A stretch of 53,474 nucleotides of DNA, taken from positions 1 to 53,474 of the forward strand of contig NZ_JSFH01000005.1 in assembly GCF_000784835.1 (NCBI RefSeq). The letters are read 5' to 3'. The notes under the pieces were generated by a model that ran no database searches, was not told the origin of the DNA, and saw only the letters and a program-made list of their open reading frames with translations. A program made the translations under genes and the position numbers. This document shows positions 10,324 through 19,809 of the stretch, one piece after another (positions within the stretch are counted from its first letter, which is position 1; each line of letters begins with the position of its first letter). This DNA comes from Thermotoga sp. Mc24. GTDB taxonomy: Bacteria > Thermotogota > Thermotogae > Thermotogales > Thermotogaceae.

Positions 10324-11679
10324 ATGTTTCTTGGAGAGGATTACCTTCTGACAAACAGAGCAGCTGTGCGATTGTTCAATGAGGTCAAGGATCTTCCCAT
10401 TGTGGATCCACACAACCATCTGGATGCGAAAGACATCGTTGAGAACAAACCCTGGAACGATATCTGGGAAGTAGAGGGGGCAACAGATCATTATGTGTGG
10501 GAACTCATGAGACGCTGTGGTGTTTCAGAAGAGTACATAACCGGGTCGAGAAGTAACAAAGAGAAGTGGCTTGCACTCGCAAAGGTGTTTCCAAGATTTG
10601 TGGGAAATCCAACCTACGAGTGGATACACCTTGATCTCTGGAGAAGGTTCAACATAAAGAAGGTAATTTCAGAAGAGACGGCAGAAGAGATATGGGAAGA
10701 AACGAAAAAGAAGCTTCCTGAGATGACACCTCAGAAACTTCTCAGAGACATGAAGGTGGAGATCCTTTGCACGACAGATGATCCTGTTTCCACTCTGGAA
10801 CATCACAGGAAGGCAAAAGAAGTGGTGGAAGGTGTTACCATCCTTCCCACCTGGAGGCCGGACAGAGCAATGAACGTGGACAAAGAGGGATGGAAAGAGT
10901 ACGTGGAGAAGATGGGGGAGCGTTACGGTGAAGATACCTCCACGCTGGAGGGTTTCCTGAGTGCGCTCTGGAAATCCCACGAACATTTCAAGGAGCATGG
11001 TTGTGTGGCGAGTGACCATGCTCTCCTGGAGCCATCGGTGTACTATGTGGATGAAAACAGAGCAAGGGCAGTTCATGAAAAAGCCTTCAGTGGGGAGAAA
11101 CTCACTCAGGATGAAATAAACGATTACAAGGCTTTCATGATGATTCAGTTTGGGAAAATGAACCAGGAAACGAACTGGGTGACACAGCTTCACATCGGTG
11201 CTTTGAGAGATTACAGAGACAGTCTTTTCAAAACACTCGGACCGGACTCAGGAGGAGATATTTCGACGAACTTTCTGAGAATTGCAGAAGGGCTGAGGTA
11301 CTTTCTGAACGAGTTCGACGGAAAGCTCAAGATCGTTCTCTATGTACTCGATCCCACGCATCTTCCAACGATAGCCACCATTGCACGTGCTTTCCCAAAT
11401 GTTTATGTCGGTGCTCCATGGTGGTTCAACGACAGTCCATTCGGCATGGAGATGCACCTGAAATACCTCGCTTCAGTCGATCTTCTGTACAACCTTGCGG
11501 GGATGGTCACAGATTCCAGAAAACTTCTCTCCTTCGGTTCCAGAACGGAGATGTTCAGGAGGGTTCTTTCGAATGTGGTGGGAGAGATGGTTGAAAAAGG
11601 GCAGATTCCCATCAAGGAAGCGAAGGAACTCGTGAAGCACGTTAGTTACGATGGCCCGAAGTCTCTCTTCTTTAGATGA
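10324..11679 (+). CDS. uxaC: Uronate isomerase UxaC
   Basis: Isomerises glucuronate/galacturonate to fructuronate/tagaturonate; amidohydrolase-superfamily barrel. I start at ATG 10324 (MFLGEDYLLTN, 451 residues) because GGAGGTG ends 5 bases before it, while the 25 extra upstream codons cover a palindrome and promoter-like DNA. The metal-binding HxH is in VDPHNHLD (His30, His32). Other typical motifs are PTWRPDRAMN, QLHIGALRD and GAPWWFNDSP. It feeds UxuB, and the next gene encodes a small membrane protein in the same transcript. Confidence 0.96.
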   Translation: MFLGEDYLLTNRAAVRLFNEVKDLPIVDPHNHLDAKDIVENKPWNDIWEVEGATDHYVWELMRRCGVSEEYITGSRSNKEKWLALAKVFPRFVGNPTYEWIHLDLWRRFNIKKVISEETAEEIWEETKKKLPEMTPQKLLRDMKVEILCTTDDPVSTLEHHRKAKEVVEGVTILPTWRPDRAMNVDKEGWKEYVEKMGERYGEDTSTLEGFLSALWKSHEHFKEHGCVASDHALLEPSVYYVDENRARAVHEKAFSGEKLTQDEINDYKAFMMIQFGKMNQETNWVTQLHIGALRDYRDSLFKTLGPDSGGDISTNFLRIAEGLRYFLNEFDGKLKIVLYVLDPTHLPTIATIARAFPNVYVGAPWWFNDSPFGMEMHLKYLASVDLLYNLAGMVTDSRKLLSFGSRTEMFRRVLSNVVGEMVEKGQIPIKEAKELVKHVSYDGPKSLFFR

Positions 11680-11690
11680 GGGGGGAAATT

Positions 11691-12137
11691 ATGAAAAAAA
11701 TTTTCAATTACGTTTTGGCCTATCTCTTTCTTGCAGTGACAAGTGTTCTTGGATTTTACGTGATATTCATAGAAGGTAGAAGATTCTTCTTCACCTTGCT
11801 TGGACTCACAAGTGCTCGTTTACAAACCATAAACGCTGTGGACAAATTCGTTGTGATAGTTTTGGGCATCGCGTTCCTTGGATTTTTCATATTCAGTGAG
11901 AGTTACTTCAGGAAAAAAGTGGAAAGTAGTATGAAGGATCTTCTAAGGGCGGTTCTCACAGTTTCAGGAATCCTCATGTTTGTTTGGGCAGGGTTTCAGG
12001 CTCCATTTTTCTTCTCGGTCGGTTATAAGTTGGGATTACCGGAAATCATCAGTTACCTTCTGAAACTCATCGGTGGATCTCTTCTTATTTTCGTTTCCTC
12101 CAGATATTTGAAAAATGAGTATCTACACAGTGTATGA
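11691..12137 (+). CDS. Small four-helix membrane protein, unknown
   Basis: A 148-residue hydrophobic protein with about four membrane segments (starting near residues 5, 45, 80 and 115) and a short basic C terminus. I do not recognise a family. The start at ATG 11691 follows GAGGGGGG; an earlier in-frame ATG at 11676 overlaps the uxaC stop and lies on the ribosome site. It is the last gene before a strong terminator and is co-transcribed with uxaC, so it may have a role in uronate uptake or membrane function. That is only a guess from position. Confidence 0.8.
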   Translation: MKKIFNYVLAYLFLAVTSVLGFYVIFIEGRRFFFTLLGLTSARLQTINAVDKFVVIVLGIAFLGFFIFSESYFRKKVESSMKDLLRAVLTVSGILMFVWAGFQAPFFFSVGYKLGLPEIISYLLKLIGGSLLIFVSSRYLKNEYLHSV

Positions 12138-12142
12138 AGAAT

Positions 12143-12166
12143 AACCCCCCGCACGAGCGGGGGGTT
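12143..12166. terminator. Bidirectional terminator between uxaC unit and xynA
   Basis: AACCCCCCGC, loop ACGA, GCGGGGGGTT form a perfect 10-bp stem between convergent genes. The minus-strand side is followed by ATTCTTC, giving the better U tract for xynA transcripts. Confidence 0.9.
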
Positions 12167-12172
12167 AATCCA

Positions 12173-15100
12173 TCACTTCACCAATCTCAGATTTCCGAAC
12201 TTTGAAGGATCTTGCCAGCTGTTGTTTGTGGGATCGCTCCAGGAGATGATACCGACCCTCTGGCCCTTCTCGTTCGCATCGTTCACCTGGACGTTGAAAC
12301 CTATCACCGTGTTCGGTGTTGGCTTGATCGTCTTCCACTTGATCGCTGCCTCAACTATGTATCCTCCTTCGATCAGCTTCACCGCCGTCACAAACCTTGC
12401 AGCACTTCCTCCCGTTCCAAACGTCTGCTCGTTCATGTAGTTCACCCTGAACTGCGCATCGTCGTCTTCGTAGTATCCTGTCTTGTGGTTGTTCTCATCC
12501 ACGAAGATCTCCACGGAATCCTGCTCCCACGGGTTGCTGTTGTCTTTGTTCAGAACGGGGTCTTTCACGATCGCAAGTACGTACAGGTAGTTCTCGTCCC
12601 AAAGCATTCTCACTTTTGCTGTCGCATTCTTGTCAAGCGATCCCATAGCCACCGCTTTCGTCTCTATCTCCTCTGTCGTGTTCCAGATCTCATCGATCTC
12701 TCCATCGATGACCGGTGTTCCGTATTTTGCTGTCGCTACCATTATTCCTTCGAGCTTCAGTGTTCCGTAGTTCATCGTGTTCGTCTTCTGGCTGTTCGTC
12801 GTGTCGCTCCAGCTGTACCACTTGCCGTCGTCTATCACTGAAGCGTCGAATCCTATGTGGCTGTCTTTCTTGAACTCTACATCCGGCAGTGTGATCGACA
12901 TCTCGAAGCTGTATCTTCTAAAGCCAGGCCCAACGAATTTCTTCACCTGTACGTCTTCTCTGTTGACTTCTGTCTTCCAGTTCGTCCACAGTACTACGTA
13001 GGTGTCGTCAGGCTGCAAATAGGGTGTTCTTTCGTTGTTCGGATTGATAAAGATGGCCACTCCATCTTCTGCCGGTTTCTTCGTTTTGTCCTGTACCTCT
13101 CCGTAGATGTAGATCGTGCTGTCCTTCCACACCGCCCTGATCGTCGCCTTCACGTTCCCTTCTTCGTCGAGGATTTCTATCGGCTTCGACATCATGTACG
13201 AGTCGTCCATCATTCCCACTACCACAGCCTCGCCTTCGGAGATCCTGCTTTCTTTTGGAAGAGATGGCAGCACTTCAGGTGCCACTATCGCCCAGTAGGC
13301 GAGTTTCGCCTGGTGATCTTTGTCGAAGATGAGCGGCCAATCGTTTCTCCTTGTTGCTATCCAGGAGTAGTCATCCTTGAGGCCCCAGAACGTGACGTTC
13401 GTGATCACGTTGCTGTACTTTTTGAAGATCTCAAAGAGCTGCATCATCTTGTGAGCCTGCTCGATGAGTGCTGTCCTCGGGGCCTCCGGGTAGTTGGAGT
13501 TGGAATCTCTGTAGACGCTCATATCGAGTTCCGTGATATGAATTTCGATACCTGGTATGGTGCTGAACTTTTTGATGGCCTCTTCGATCTGCTTGATGTC
13601 CGTTGCAAGACTGATGTGACACTGCATCCCTATCCCATCGATGAGCCCCTTCTCTTTGAGATCCTTCACAAGATTGTAGATGATATCTCTCTTTTTGGGT
13701 TCGAACGTGTTGTAGTCGTTGTAGAAGAGTTTTGCATCCGGATCTGCTTCTCTTGCGAATTTGAAGGCGAGTTCTATGTAGTCAGGTCCCATGATCTGGT
13801 ACCACGTGGATCTTCTCATCCCATCCGGTTGATTCGGATCGACCGCTTCGTTCACCACGTCCCATGCGTAGACCTTTCCTTTGAAGTGTCCGACAACGGT
13901 GTGGATGTATTCTTTGAGTCTTTCTGTCATGGCCTCTTTTGAGAGGAGGTTTCCGTTTTCGTCTTTGAAGAACCAGTCGGGTGTCTGGTTGTGCCACACC
14001 AGTGTGTGACCTCTTATAACCATGCCGTTTTCCTCGACGAACTGAATGTATTTGTCTGCTGTTTCAAACCTGAACTTCAGCTTACCGTTTTCGATGCCCG
14101 CGAGCAGGCTCTCTGGTTTCATCTCGTTTTCTGCGGTGATGCTGTTGAAGTGTTTCGTGATGAGTTCTATGTCCTTCGGGTTGAGGAAGACCTTGGACGG
14201 CAGTGCAACTCCGACTTTGAAGTAGTCTTTTAGTACTTCTTTCAGAGCAGGTATCTCTTTTTCAGGTTCCATTTCAATCTTTATCTCTGCGGAAGTTGTA
14301 TCCACTATCTTCACGTCGTCTACGTAGAACTCGAGAGTTGGATTTTGAGATTCGAAGTAAAGCGTGAGATCTTCCACGGTAACTCCGGCCGGGATTGTGT
14401 ACGTTCCAGAAAGCTGCACCCACTGACCAGATGGTACAGTGGCTGATTTTATCCATTCGTACTGTGTGCTCGCGTCGGATGAGTACTTTCTCTGCATTGT
14501 CATGATGATCGTCTGATCTTGACCGGAGTTCTGATAGACCCAGGCTTCAAAAGCGTAGGTTTTTCCTGTTTTCAGGATTCCTTTCAAGTTGATCTGGGCA
14601 CCCTGCCAGCCCTTCTGCCTGTTGGAGATAAAGAGCGAACTCTTACCTGAATGTGCCACTTCAGATGAAGCTTCGATGTTCACGTCTCCTCTGGGCTGCC
14701 AGTCTCCAACACCGTTTTCAAAGGATGTTTCGTAGATGACCTTTGGGCCCGATTCTTTTGGAGCAAGTACCTGAACCTTGTCAAGGTAGAAATTGAAATT
14801 CGTGTTTTTAGACGCTACAATGATGAGAGAATATTTTGCGGGTGTGCCTTCGAACGTGGGTGAGAACGGTACTAAGATCTCTTTCCAGTGATCTGATACG
14901 ACAACCTTGTCGAGTATGACGTCGTACCTCTCTCCCTTCTCATCTTCTGTTCTCGCGACTACGTTGAACAGCTGTGGAGCATCAGAAGATTGATAGACCT
15001 GGAAGGAAAGAAGGTAATCTGCTCCGGATTTTACCTTTCCGGTCAGGTCGATTTCTACCCCATCCCATGGGGAGGTTCTGTTCTCGACCTTTAGAGAGTA

Positions 15101-15352
15101 CTCACCATCTGCTGCTACATCCTGAGAAGCTGTGAGAACAACGTCTTTTCCAAATGGGACCACACCTTCTGTTGTTCCTTCAAAACTCAAAGCAAGAACT
15201 GTTTCGAGAGAAAAATCTCCCTTAGAGGAGGCTTCTTTCCCGAAACTCAGAACACCCGATGCTGCCAGTACGACACCGAGAAAACCCGCTAAAATCCCCA
15301 CCAGTACGGCGGTTGAAACATCCAGAAGACCCCGTCTCTTCCTGACTTGCAT
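12173..15352 (-). CDS. xynA: Modular anchored GH10 xylanase XynA
   Basis: Large outer xylanase of 1059 residues (start ATG 15352, [17 protein letters not shown] lies 11 bases upstream). Domain order: N-terminal hydrophobic anchor (about 13-38, with no obvious cleavage site), two CBM22-type modules (about 50-200 and 205-350), a GH10 catalytic barrel (about 370-695), then two CBM9-type modules (about 700-870 and 875-1055). The acid/base is Glu502 in WDVVNEA and the nucleophile Glu608 in HITELDM. The anchor fits the known cell-surface (toga) attachment of Thermotoga XynA. It supplies oligomers to the xlo and agu importers. It is divergent from aguF, with two predicted promoters. Confidence 0.96.
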   Translation of the reverse strand: MQVRKRRGLLDVSTAVLVGILAGFLGVVLAASGVLSFGKEASSKGDFSLETVLALSFEGTTEGVVPFGKDVVLTASQDVAADGEYSLKVENRTSPWDGVEIDLTGKVKSGADYLLSFQVYQSSDAPQLFNVVARTEDEKGERYDVILDKVVVSDHWKEILVPFSPTFEGTPAKYSLIIVASKNTNFNFYLDKVQVLAPKESGPKVIYETSFENGVGDWQPRGDVNIEASSEVAHSGKSSLFISNRQKGWQGAQINLKGILKTGKTYAFEAWVYQNSGQDQTIIMTMQRKYSSDASTQYEWIKSATVPSGQWVQLSGTYTIPAGVTVEDLTLYFESQNPTLEFYVDDVKIVDTTSAEIKIEMEPEKEIPALKEVLKDYFKVGVALPSKVFLNPKDIELITKHFNSITAENEMKPESLLAGIENGKLKFRFETADKYIQFVEENGMVIRGHTLVWHNQTPDWFFKDENGNLLSKEAMTERLKEYIHTVVGHFKGKVYAWDVVNEAVDPNQPDGMRRSTWYQIMGPDYIELAFKFAREADPDAKLFYNDYNTFEPKKRDIIYNLVKDLKEKGLIDGIGMQCHISLATDIKQIEEAIKKFSTIPGIEIHITELDMSVYRDSNSNYPEAPRTALIEQAHKMMQLFEIFKKYSNVITNVTFWGLKDDYSWIATRRNDWPLIFDKDHQAKLAYWAIVAPEVLPSLPKESRISEGEAVVVGMMDDSYMMSKPIEILDEEGNVKATIRAVWKDSTIYIYGEVQDKTKKPAEDGVAIFINPNNERTPYLQPDDTYVVLWTNWKTEVNREDVQVKKFVGPGFRRYSFEMSITLPDVEFKKDSHIGFDASVIDDGKWYSWSDTTNSQKTNTMNYGTLKLEGIMVATAKYGTPVIDGEIDEIWNTTEEIETKAVAMGSLDKNATAKVRMLWDENYLYVLAIVKDPVLNKDNSNPWEQDSVEIFVDENNHKTGYYEDDDAQFRVNYMNEQTFGTGGSAARFVTAVKLIEGGYIVEAAIKWKTIKPTPNTVIGFNVQVNDANEKGQRVGIISWSDPTNNSWQDPSKFGNLRLVK

Positions 15353-15400
15353 AGATTCACACACCTCCCTGCATAAAATTAACCAACCTTCTTTTGGGAA

Positions 15401-15431
15401 ATTATATCACCCTAAAGTTATTTTTTGTAAA
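15401..15431 (-). promoter_or_regulatory. Predicted proximal xynA promoter
   Basis: On the reverse strand, TTTACA (15431-15426) and TATAAT (15406-15401) are 19 bases apart, and the -10 is extended by TGA. It lies about 50 bases before the xynA ATG. Confidence 0.55.
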
Positions 15432-15458
15432 GAAAAAATTGGGCTTCTTCGATAAGAA

Positions 15459-15489
15459 ATTATACCATTATTGTGAAAGGAACTTTCAA
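15459..15489 (-). promoter_or_regulatory. Predicted distal xynA promoter
   Basis: On the reverse strand, TTGAAA (15489-15484) and TATAAT (15464-15459) are 19 bases apart, with an extended -10 (TGG before TATAAT). It is 58 bases upstream of the proximal xynA promoter. Confidence 0.5.
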
Positions 15490-15533
15490 ATTAGAAAAAC
15501 GAAGATATTCTGCAATAATTTCTGCTATTCGAA

Positions 15534-15560
15534 GTTAATGTGGTGTAATCGCCGTTAATG
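15534..15560. repeat. Direct repeat GTTAATG, 20-base spacing
   Basis: GTTAATG occurs at 15534-15540 and 15554-15560, two helical turns apart, immediately upstream of the predicted agu promoter. This spacing suits a dimeric activator or repressor, but no protein is known for it here. Confidence 0.35.
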
Positions 15561-15564
15561 GTGC

Positions 15565-15594
15565 TTGATTTCTTTTGATGTGATAGTGTAGAAT
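15565..15594 (+). promoter_or_regulatory. Predicted agu operon promoter
   Basis: TTGATT (15565-15570) and TAGAAT (15589-15594) are separated by 18 bases. The transcript would begin near 15601 and carry the 15641 palindrome in its leader. Confidence 0.45.
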
Positions 15595-15640
15595 TCATTC
15601 CAAGAAGGAACGATGTAACCCGCGATTGTAACTTCTGATT

Positions 15641-15657
15641 TCGAAAACAATTTTCGA
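15641..15657. promoter_or_regulatory. Perfect palindrome before aguF
   Basis: TCGAAAACAATTTTCGA has 7-bp perfect arms and a 3-base centre. It touches the aguF ribosome site (GAGGAGGTG). Its core GAAAACAATTTTC matches the uxaC palindrome core at 12 of 13 bases, suggesting one regulator for both units. Confidence 0.55.
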
Positions 15658-15670
15658 GGAGGTGTACTGG

Positions 15671-16657
15671 GTGCTCGCTTATATAGCAAAACGAGTTCTC
15701 TACGCCATTCCTTTGTTGTTCGTTATCTCTATTGTTTCTTTCATCATCATCGAACTTCCTCCAGGAGACTATCTCACCACATATGTTATGACGCTCAGGC
15801 AAAGTGGAGAGACCATCGATCAGGCGGCTCTGGAAGTTCTGAAGAAAAGGTATGGTCTGGACAAACCAGTGATAGTCCGATACTTTTACTGGATCGGCAA
15901 CATCATTACGAAAGGTGACTTCGGATACTCTTTCATGTGGGAAAAACCTGTCAGTGATTTGTTGAATCAGAGAGTCTGGTGGACAATACTGATATCCATT
16001 CTTTCAACGGTTTTTGCGTGGGTTTTCGGATTTTTGATAGGTGTGTATTCAGGTACGCATCAGTATTCTATTGGTGATTATGTTTTCACTGTTCTTGGTT
16101 ATATAGGACTCGCCACACCTAATTTCCTCCTCGCTCTGATTCTTTTGTGGTTCATGTTTGTAACGACCGGTGTTAGCTTGGGTGGGCTCTTTTCTCCAGA
16201 ATATGCCGTTGCTCCCTGGTCGTGGGCCAAATTTGTTGATCTCTTGAGGCACATCTGGATTCCTGTTGTTGTTTTGGGAACGGGAAGCATGGCCGGTCTC
16301 ATAAGGGTTTTGAGAGCGAATCTCCTTGATGAAATAAACAAGCCTTATGTGGTTGCAGCGAGAGCAAGAGGGGTACCTGAGAGGGAGCTCGTCTGGAAAT
16401 ACCCGTTGAGAGTTGCCGTCATTCCTTTTGCTTCCACTGCTGGATGGGCACTTCCTCAGATAGTCTCGGGAGCAGTTGTAACGGGTATCGTTTTGAACCT
16501 TCCCACGGTTGGTACGCTTCTTCTTGACGCACTCACTTCCCAGGATATGTACCTTGCAGGGAGTCTCGTTTTGATACTGAGTGTCTTCACGATCATAGGA
16601 ACTCTCATATCCGACATCTTACTTGCCTGGCTCGATCCCAGAATAAGATTCGAATGA
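15671..16657 (+). CDS. aguF: ABC transporter permease (aguF)
   Basis: DppB-type permease of 328 residues for a (glucurono)xylo-oligosaccharide importer. I start at GTG 15671 (MLAYIAKRVLYAIPLL) because GGAGG lies 8 bases upstream; a GTG at 15662 overlaps the ribosome site. Six membrane helices, the EAA-like loop (YVVAARARGVPERELVWKY) and the terminal DPRIRFE are visible. First gene of the aguFGKLE-aguA unit. Glucuronate-containing substrates are inferred from the downstream alpha-glucuronidase. Confidence 0.92.
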   Translation: MLAYIAKRVLYAIPLLFVISIVSFIIIELPPGDYLTTYVMTLRQSGETIDQAALEVLKKRYGLDKPVIVRYFYWIGNIITKGDFGYSFMWEKPVSDLLNQRVWWTILISILSTVFAWVFGFLIGVYSGTHQYSIGDYVFTVLGYIGLATPNFLLALILLWFMFVTTGVSLGGLFSPEYAVAPWSWAKFVDLLRHIWIPVVVLGTGSMAGLIRVLRANLLDEINKPYVVAARARGVPERELVWKYPLRVAVIPFASTAGWALPQIVSGAVVTGIVLNLPTVGTLLLDALTSQDMYLAGSLVLILSVFTIIGTLISDILLAWLDPRIRFE

Positions 16658-16667
16658 GGTGATAGGT

Positions 16668-17774
16668 GTGTGGAAGAGGAAGAAGATGGACAAAACAGAA
16701 GAACTGTATCTTGCTTCAGAATGGAAGTTGATGTGGTGGAGGTTCAAGAAAAACAAACTCGCAGTTGTTGGAATGGTGATCCTCGGAATACTCTACATTC
16801 TTGGTATTTTCTGCGAATTCTTCTCACCGTACGATCCGAATAAGATCTTTTCAAAGTACGTGTACGCTCCTCCACAGAAGATTCACTTCTTCCACGAAGG
16901 AAAATTCATCGGACCCTTCGTCTACGGCTACAAGATAGAAAGAGATCCAGAGACGTTCAGAAGGATCTACAAAGAAGATAAGACGAAGATATACAAAATA
17001 AAGTTCTTTGTTCACGGTGACAAATACAAACTCTGGAACACATGGGAATCCGACGTTCATTTTTTTGGAGTAGAAGAAGGTACTATCTTCCTTTTTGGAA
17101 CTGACAGACTCGGAAGGGATGTCTTTTCCAGAATCCTTTACGGTGCCAGGATCTCCACCACAATAGGACTGGTAGGTGTTTTTCTCAGCATGGTTCTTGG
17201 GATCATCATAGGGGGCATATCTGGATACTACGGAGGAAAGATCGATAACTTCATCCAGAGAACTATAGAGTTTCTGATCAGTATTCCAACCATTCCTCTC
17301 TGGATGGCACTGGCTGCGGCGCTTCCAAGGTACTGGTCACAGATAAAGGTGTACTTTGCCATCACCGTGATCCTCTCATTGATAGGCTGGACAGGGCTTG
17401 CGAGAGTCGTGAGAAGTAAATTTCTCTCGCTCAAAGACGAAGACTTCGTTGTAGCTGCAAGGCTTGCTGGAGCTTCGGAATGGAGGATCATTTTCAAACA
17501 CATGCTTCCATCTCTGACGAGTCATCTCATAGCGTCCGCTACACTTGCTATTCCCGGGATGATACTCGGTGAGACTGGCCTCAGCTTTCTGGGACTGGGA
17601 CTCAGACCACCTGCGATCAGCTGGGGTGTTCTTCTACAGGAAGCACAGAACATAAGAACTGTCGCTCTCTATCCATGGCTTCTGATACCTGGTCTCTTTG
17701 TGATCGTCACTGTCCTCTGCTTCAACTTCGTCGGTGATGGTCTGAGAGACGCCGCTGACCCATACAAGACATGA
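16668..17774 (+). CDS. aguG: ABC transporter permease with enlarged periplasmic loop (aguG)
   Basis: DppC-type permease, 368 residues from GTG 16668 (GAGGTGAT lies 4 bases upstream; ATG 16686 is an alternative). It is about 90 residues longer than the xlo and bgl counterparts. The extra part is a hydrophilic segment, roughly residues 55-135, between membrane helix 1 and the conserved FGTDRLGRDVFSR motif. It contains aromatic/basic stretches such as FFHEGKFIGPFVYGYK. The EAA-like loop reads EDFVVAARLAGASEWRIIFKH. It pairs with aguF. Confidence 0.9.
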   Translation: MWKRKKMDKTEELYLASEWKLMWWRFKKNKLAVVGMVILGILYILGIFCEFFSPYDPNKIFSKYVYAPPQKIHFFHEGKFIGPFVYGYKIERDPETFRRIYKEDKTKIYKIKFFVHGDKYKLWNTWESDVHFFGVEEGTIFLFGTDRLGRDVFSRILYGARISTTIGLVGVFLSMVLGIIIGGISGYYGGKIDNFIQRTIEFLISIPTIPLWMALAAALPRYWSQIKVYFAITVILSLIGWTGLARVVRSKFLSLKDEDFVVAARLAGASEWRIIFKHMLPSLTSHLIASATLAIPGMILGETGLSFLGLGLRPPAISWGVLLQEAQNIRTVALYPWLLIPGLFVIVTVLCFNFVGDGLRDAADPYKT

Positions 17775-17787
17775 AGGGAGGAGAGTC

Positions 17788-18783
17788 ATGGAAAAGGTTC
17801 TTGAAATAAGAGATTTAAGAGTTTATTTCGATCTCACTGAAGGAACAGTAAAAGCGGTTGATGGTGTTTCGTTTGATATTCGAAGGGGAGAAATACTGGG
17901 TCTTGTCGGTGAAAGTGGTTGTGGTAAGAGTGTAACGGCACAGTCTATCCTGAGAATTCTTCCAGGAAGTGCCCGTATAGTTAGCGGGGAGATCGTGTTT
18001 TACAGGAACGGAAAGACTTTGGATCTCGCAAAACTCGATCCCGAAGGTGAAGAAATGAGAGATATAAGAGGGAAGGATATATCGATGATTTTTCAGGAAC
18101 CGATGGCCTCTTTTTCTCCTGTGTACACAGTTGGTGCGCAGATGATAGAAGCGATATTACTTCACGAGAAAGTTTCCAAGGAAGAAGCACGGAAGCGTGT
18201 TGTAGAGATGCTCAAAAAGGTGAAGATTCCGAACGCCGAGAAGGTAGTGGATATGTATCCTTTTGAACTCTCCGGTGGAATGCTTCAAAGATGTATGATC
18301 GCAATGGCTATGTCTCTGAATCCCACGTTGCTTTTAGCGGATGAACCCACGACTGCTCTGGATGTGACTATACAGGCACAAATTCTTTATCTAATGAAGG
18401 AACTTCAAAAGGAGTACCATTCTTCGATCCTTCTGATCACGCACGATATGGGGGTTGTGGCCCAGATGGCAGACAGAGTGGCTGTGATGTACCTCGGAAA
18501 CATTGTGGAGACAGCGGAGGTCTTTGAACTTTTCAAGAATCCACTCCATCCTTACACACAGGCTTTGCTCAGGTCCATACCGAAGATTGGAATAAGGAAG
18601 ACAAGACTCGATACCATAAAGGGCATGGTTCCAGATCCGTACAATCTTCCAAAGGGTTGCAGGTTCCACAACAGATGTGAGAAGTTCATGAAAGGATTGT
18701 GTGATGTGAAAGAACCTCCCGAGATTGAGGTAACACCCAGTCACAAAGTAAAGTGTTTTCTTTATGGAGGGGAAAAGAAATGA
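17788..18783 (+). CDS. aguK: ABC transporter ATPase, DppD type (aguK)
   Basis: Cytoplasmic ATPase of 331 residues. Walker A GESGCGKS is near residues 42-49, followed by a Q-loop ([10 protein letters not shown]), signature ELSGGMLQR, Walker [13 protein letters not shown] and a switch His (LLITHDMG). The C-terminal oligopeptide-transporter extension contains [15 protein letters not shown], three or four cysteines that in this family can hold a 4Fe-4S cluster. It overlaps aguL by 4 bases. Confidence 0.94.
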   Translation: MEKVLEIRDLRVYFDLTEGTVKAVDGVSFDIRRGEILGLVGESGCGKSVTAQSILRILPGSARIVSGEIVFYRNGKTLDLAKLDPEGEEMRDIRGKDISMIFQEPMASFSPVYTVGAQMIEAILLHEKVSKEEARKRVVEMLKKVKIPNAEKVVDMYPFELSGGMLQRCMIAMAMSLNPTLLLADEPTTALDVTIQAQILYLMKELQKEYHSSILLITHDMGVVAQMADRVAVMYLGNIVETAEVFELFKNPLHPYTQALLRSIPKIGIRKTRLDTIKGMVPDPYNLPKGCRFHNRCEKFMKGLCDVKEPPEIEVTPSHKVKCFLYGGEKK

Positions 18784-19796
18784 AATTATTAGAAGTGAAA
18801 GGACTGAAGAAGTACTTCCCGCTGACAAAGGGTTTTTTCAAGAAAGTGGTAGGTTACGTCAGAGCAGTGGACGATGTCAGTTTCGATATAAAACAGGGTG
18901 AAACTCTTGCACTGGTGGGAGAGAGTGGCTGTGGAAAAACAACCACCGCCAAAAGCATACTCAGAGCGATAGATCCCACAGATGGAGATGTCATTCTTCA
19001 TGTGGATGGAAAAGACGTGAACATAGCGAAGCTCCCCAGAGATGAGCTGAAACCCTACAGAAGGTATATGCAGATGATCTTTCAGAATCCTTATACCTCT
19101 CTCAATCCAAGAATGAAGGTCAAGGAGATCGTTGGTGAACCGCTTTTGGTGAATGGTATAGCGAAAGGAAAAGAACTGGAAGATCGAGTGGCAGAGCTTT
19201 TGAAGGCGGTTGGATTGAGACCGGAGTATATGATAAGGTATCCGCACGCTTTCTCTGGCGGACAGAGACAGAGAATCGTTATAGCAAGAGCAATCGCTCT
19301 GAGGCCAAAACTGGTGGTGTGTGATGAACCGACATCTGCGCTGGATGTTTCTATAAGAGCACAGATACTGAACCTTCTGATGGATCTTCAGGAAGAGTTT
19401 TCTCTCACCTATCTCTTTATCACACACGACCTGAGCGTTGTGGAACACATATCTGATAGAGTTGCGGTGATGTACTTAGGAAAGATCGTGGAGCTTGCCA
19501 GCACCGAGGAGATATTCGAAAATCCAAAGCATCCATACACGGAGACGCTTTTGAGGTCCGTTCCAAAGCCTGATCCGGATTTGAGGGAAGAACTCGTTCC
19601 AATAGAAGGGGAGGTTCCAAATCCGGCGAATCCTCCATCAGGATGTTACTTCCATCCAAGATGCCCTTATACAAAAAGTATCTGTAAGGAAGAGTATCCC
19701 GAGTTCAGAAATCTTAGAACGGAAGACAAACCACATTACGTGGCCTGTCATTTCGCCGAAAGTTTGAAATTGAGAGGCGTGAAAATCACTTTGTGA
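18780..19796 (+). CDS. aguL: ABC transporter ATPase, DppF type (aguL)
   Basis: Second ATPase of the importer, 338 residues starting at ATG 18780, which overlaps the aguK stop. Walker [11 protein letters not shown]-loop [10 protein letters not shown], signature AFSGGQRQR, Walker [13 protein letters not shown] and His switch FITHDLS are all intact. The C-terminal extension has [14 protein letters not shown], again a possible iron-sulfur site. It forms a heterodimer with aguK. Confidence 0.94.
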   Translation: MKLLEVKGLKKYFPLTKGFFKKVVGYVRAVDDVSFDIKQGETLALVGESGCGKTTTAKSILRAIDPTDGDVILHVDGKDVNIAKLPRDELKPYRRYMQMIFQNPYTSLNPRMKVKEIVGEPLLVNGIAKGKELEDRVAELLKAVGLRPEYMIRYPHAFSGGQRQRIVIARAIALRPKLVVCDEPTSALDVSIRAQILNLLMDLQEEFSLTYLFITHDLSVVEHISDRVAVMYLGKIVELASTEEIFENPKHPYTETLLRSVPKPDPDLREELVPIEGEVPNPANPPSGCYFHPRCPYTKSICKEEYPEFRNLRTEDKPHYVACHFAESLKLRGVKITL

Positions 19797-19809
19797 GGGG
19801 GTGTTAGTT

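Noticed and set aside
12857..13942. Long open frame of 361 codons antisense to xynA
   Set aside because: It is the complement of the well-supported XynA coding sequence, has no ribosome site, and its translation is rich in Arg/His/Val as expected for a shadow frame.
18650..18720. Frameshift or degradation in the transporter ATPases
   Set aside because: The cysteine-rich C-terminal tails of aguK and aguL looked unusual at first, but they are a normal oligopeptide-transporter extension; both ATPases keep all motifs.
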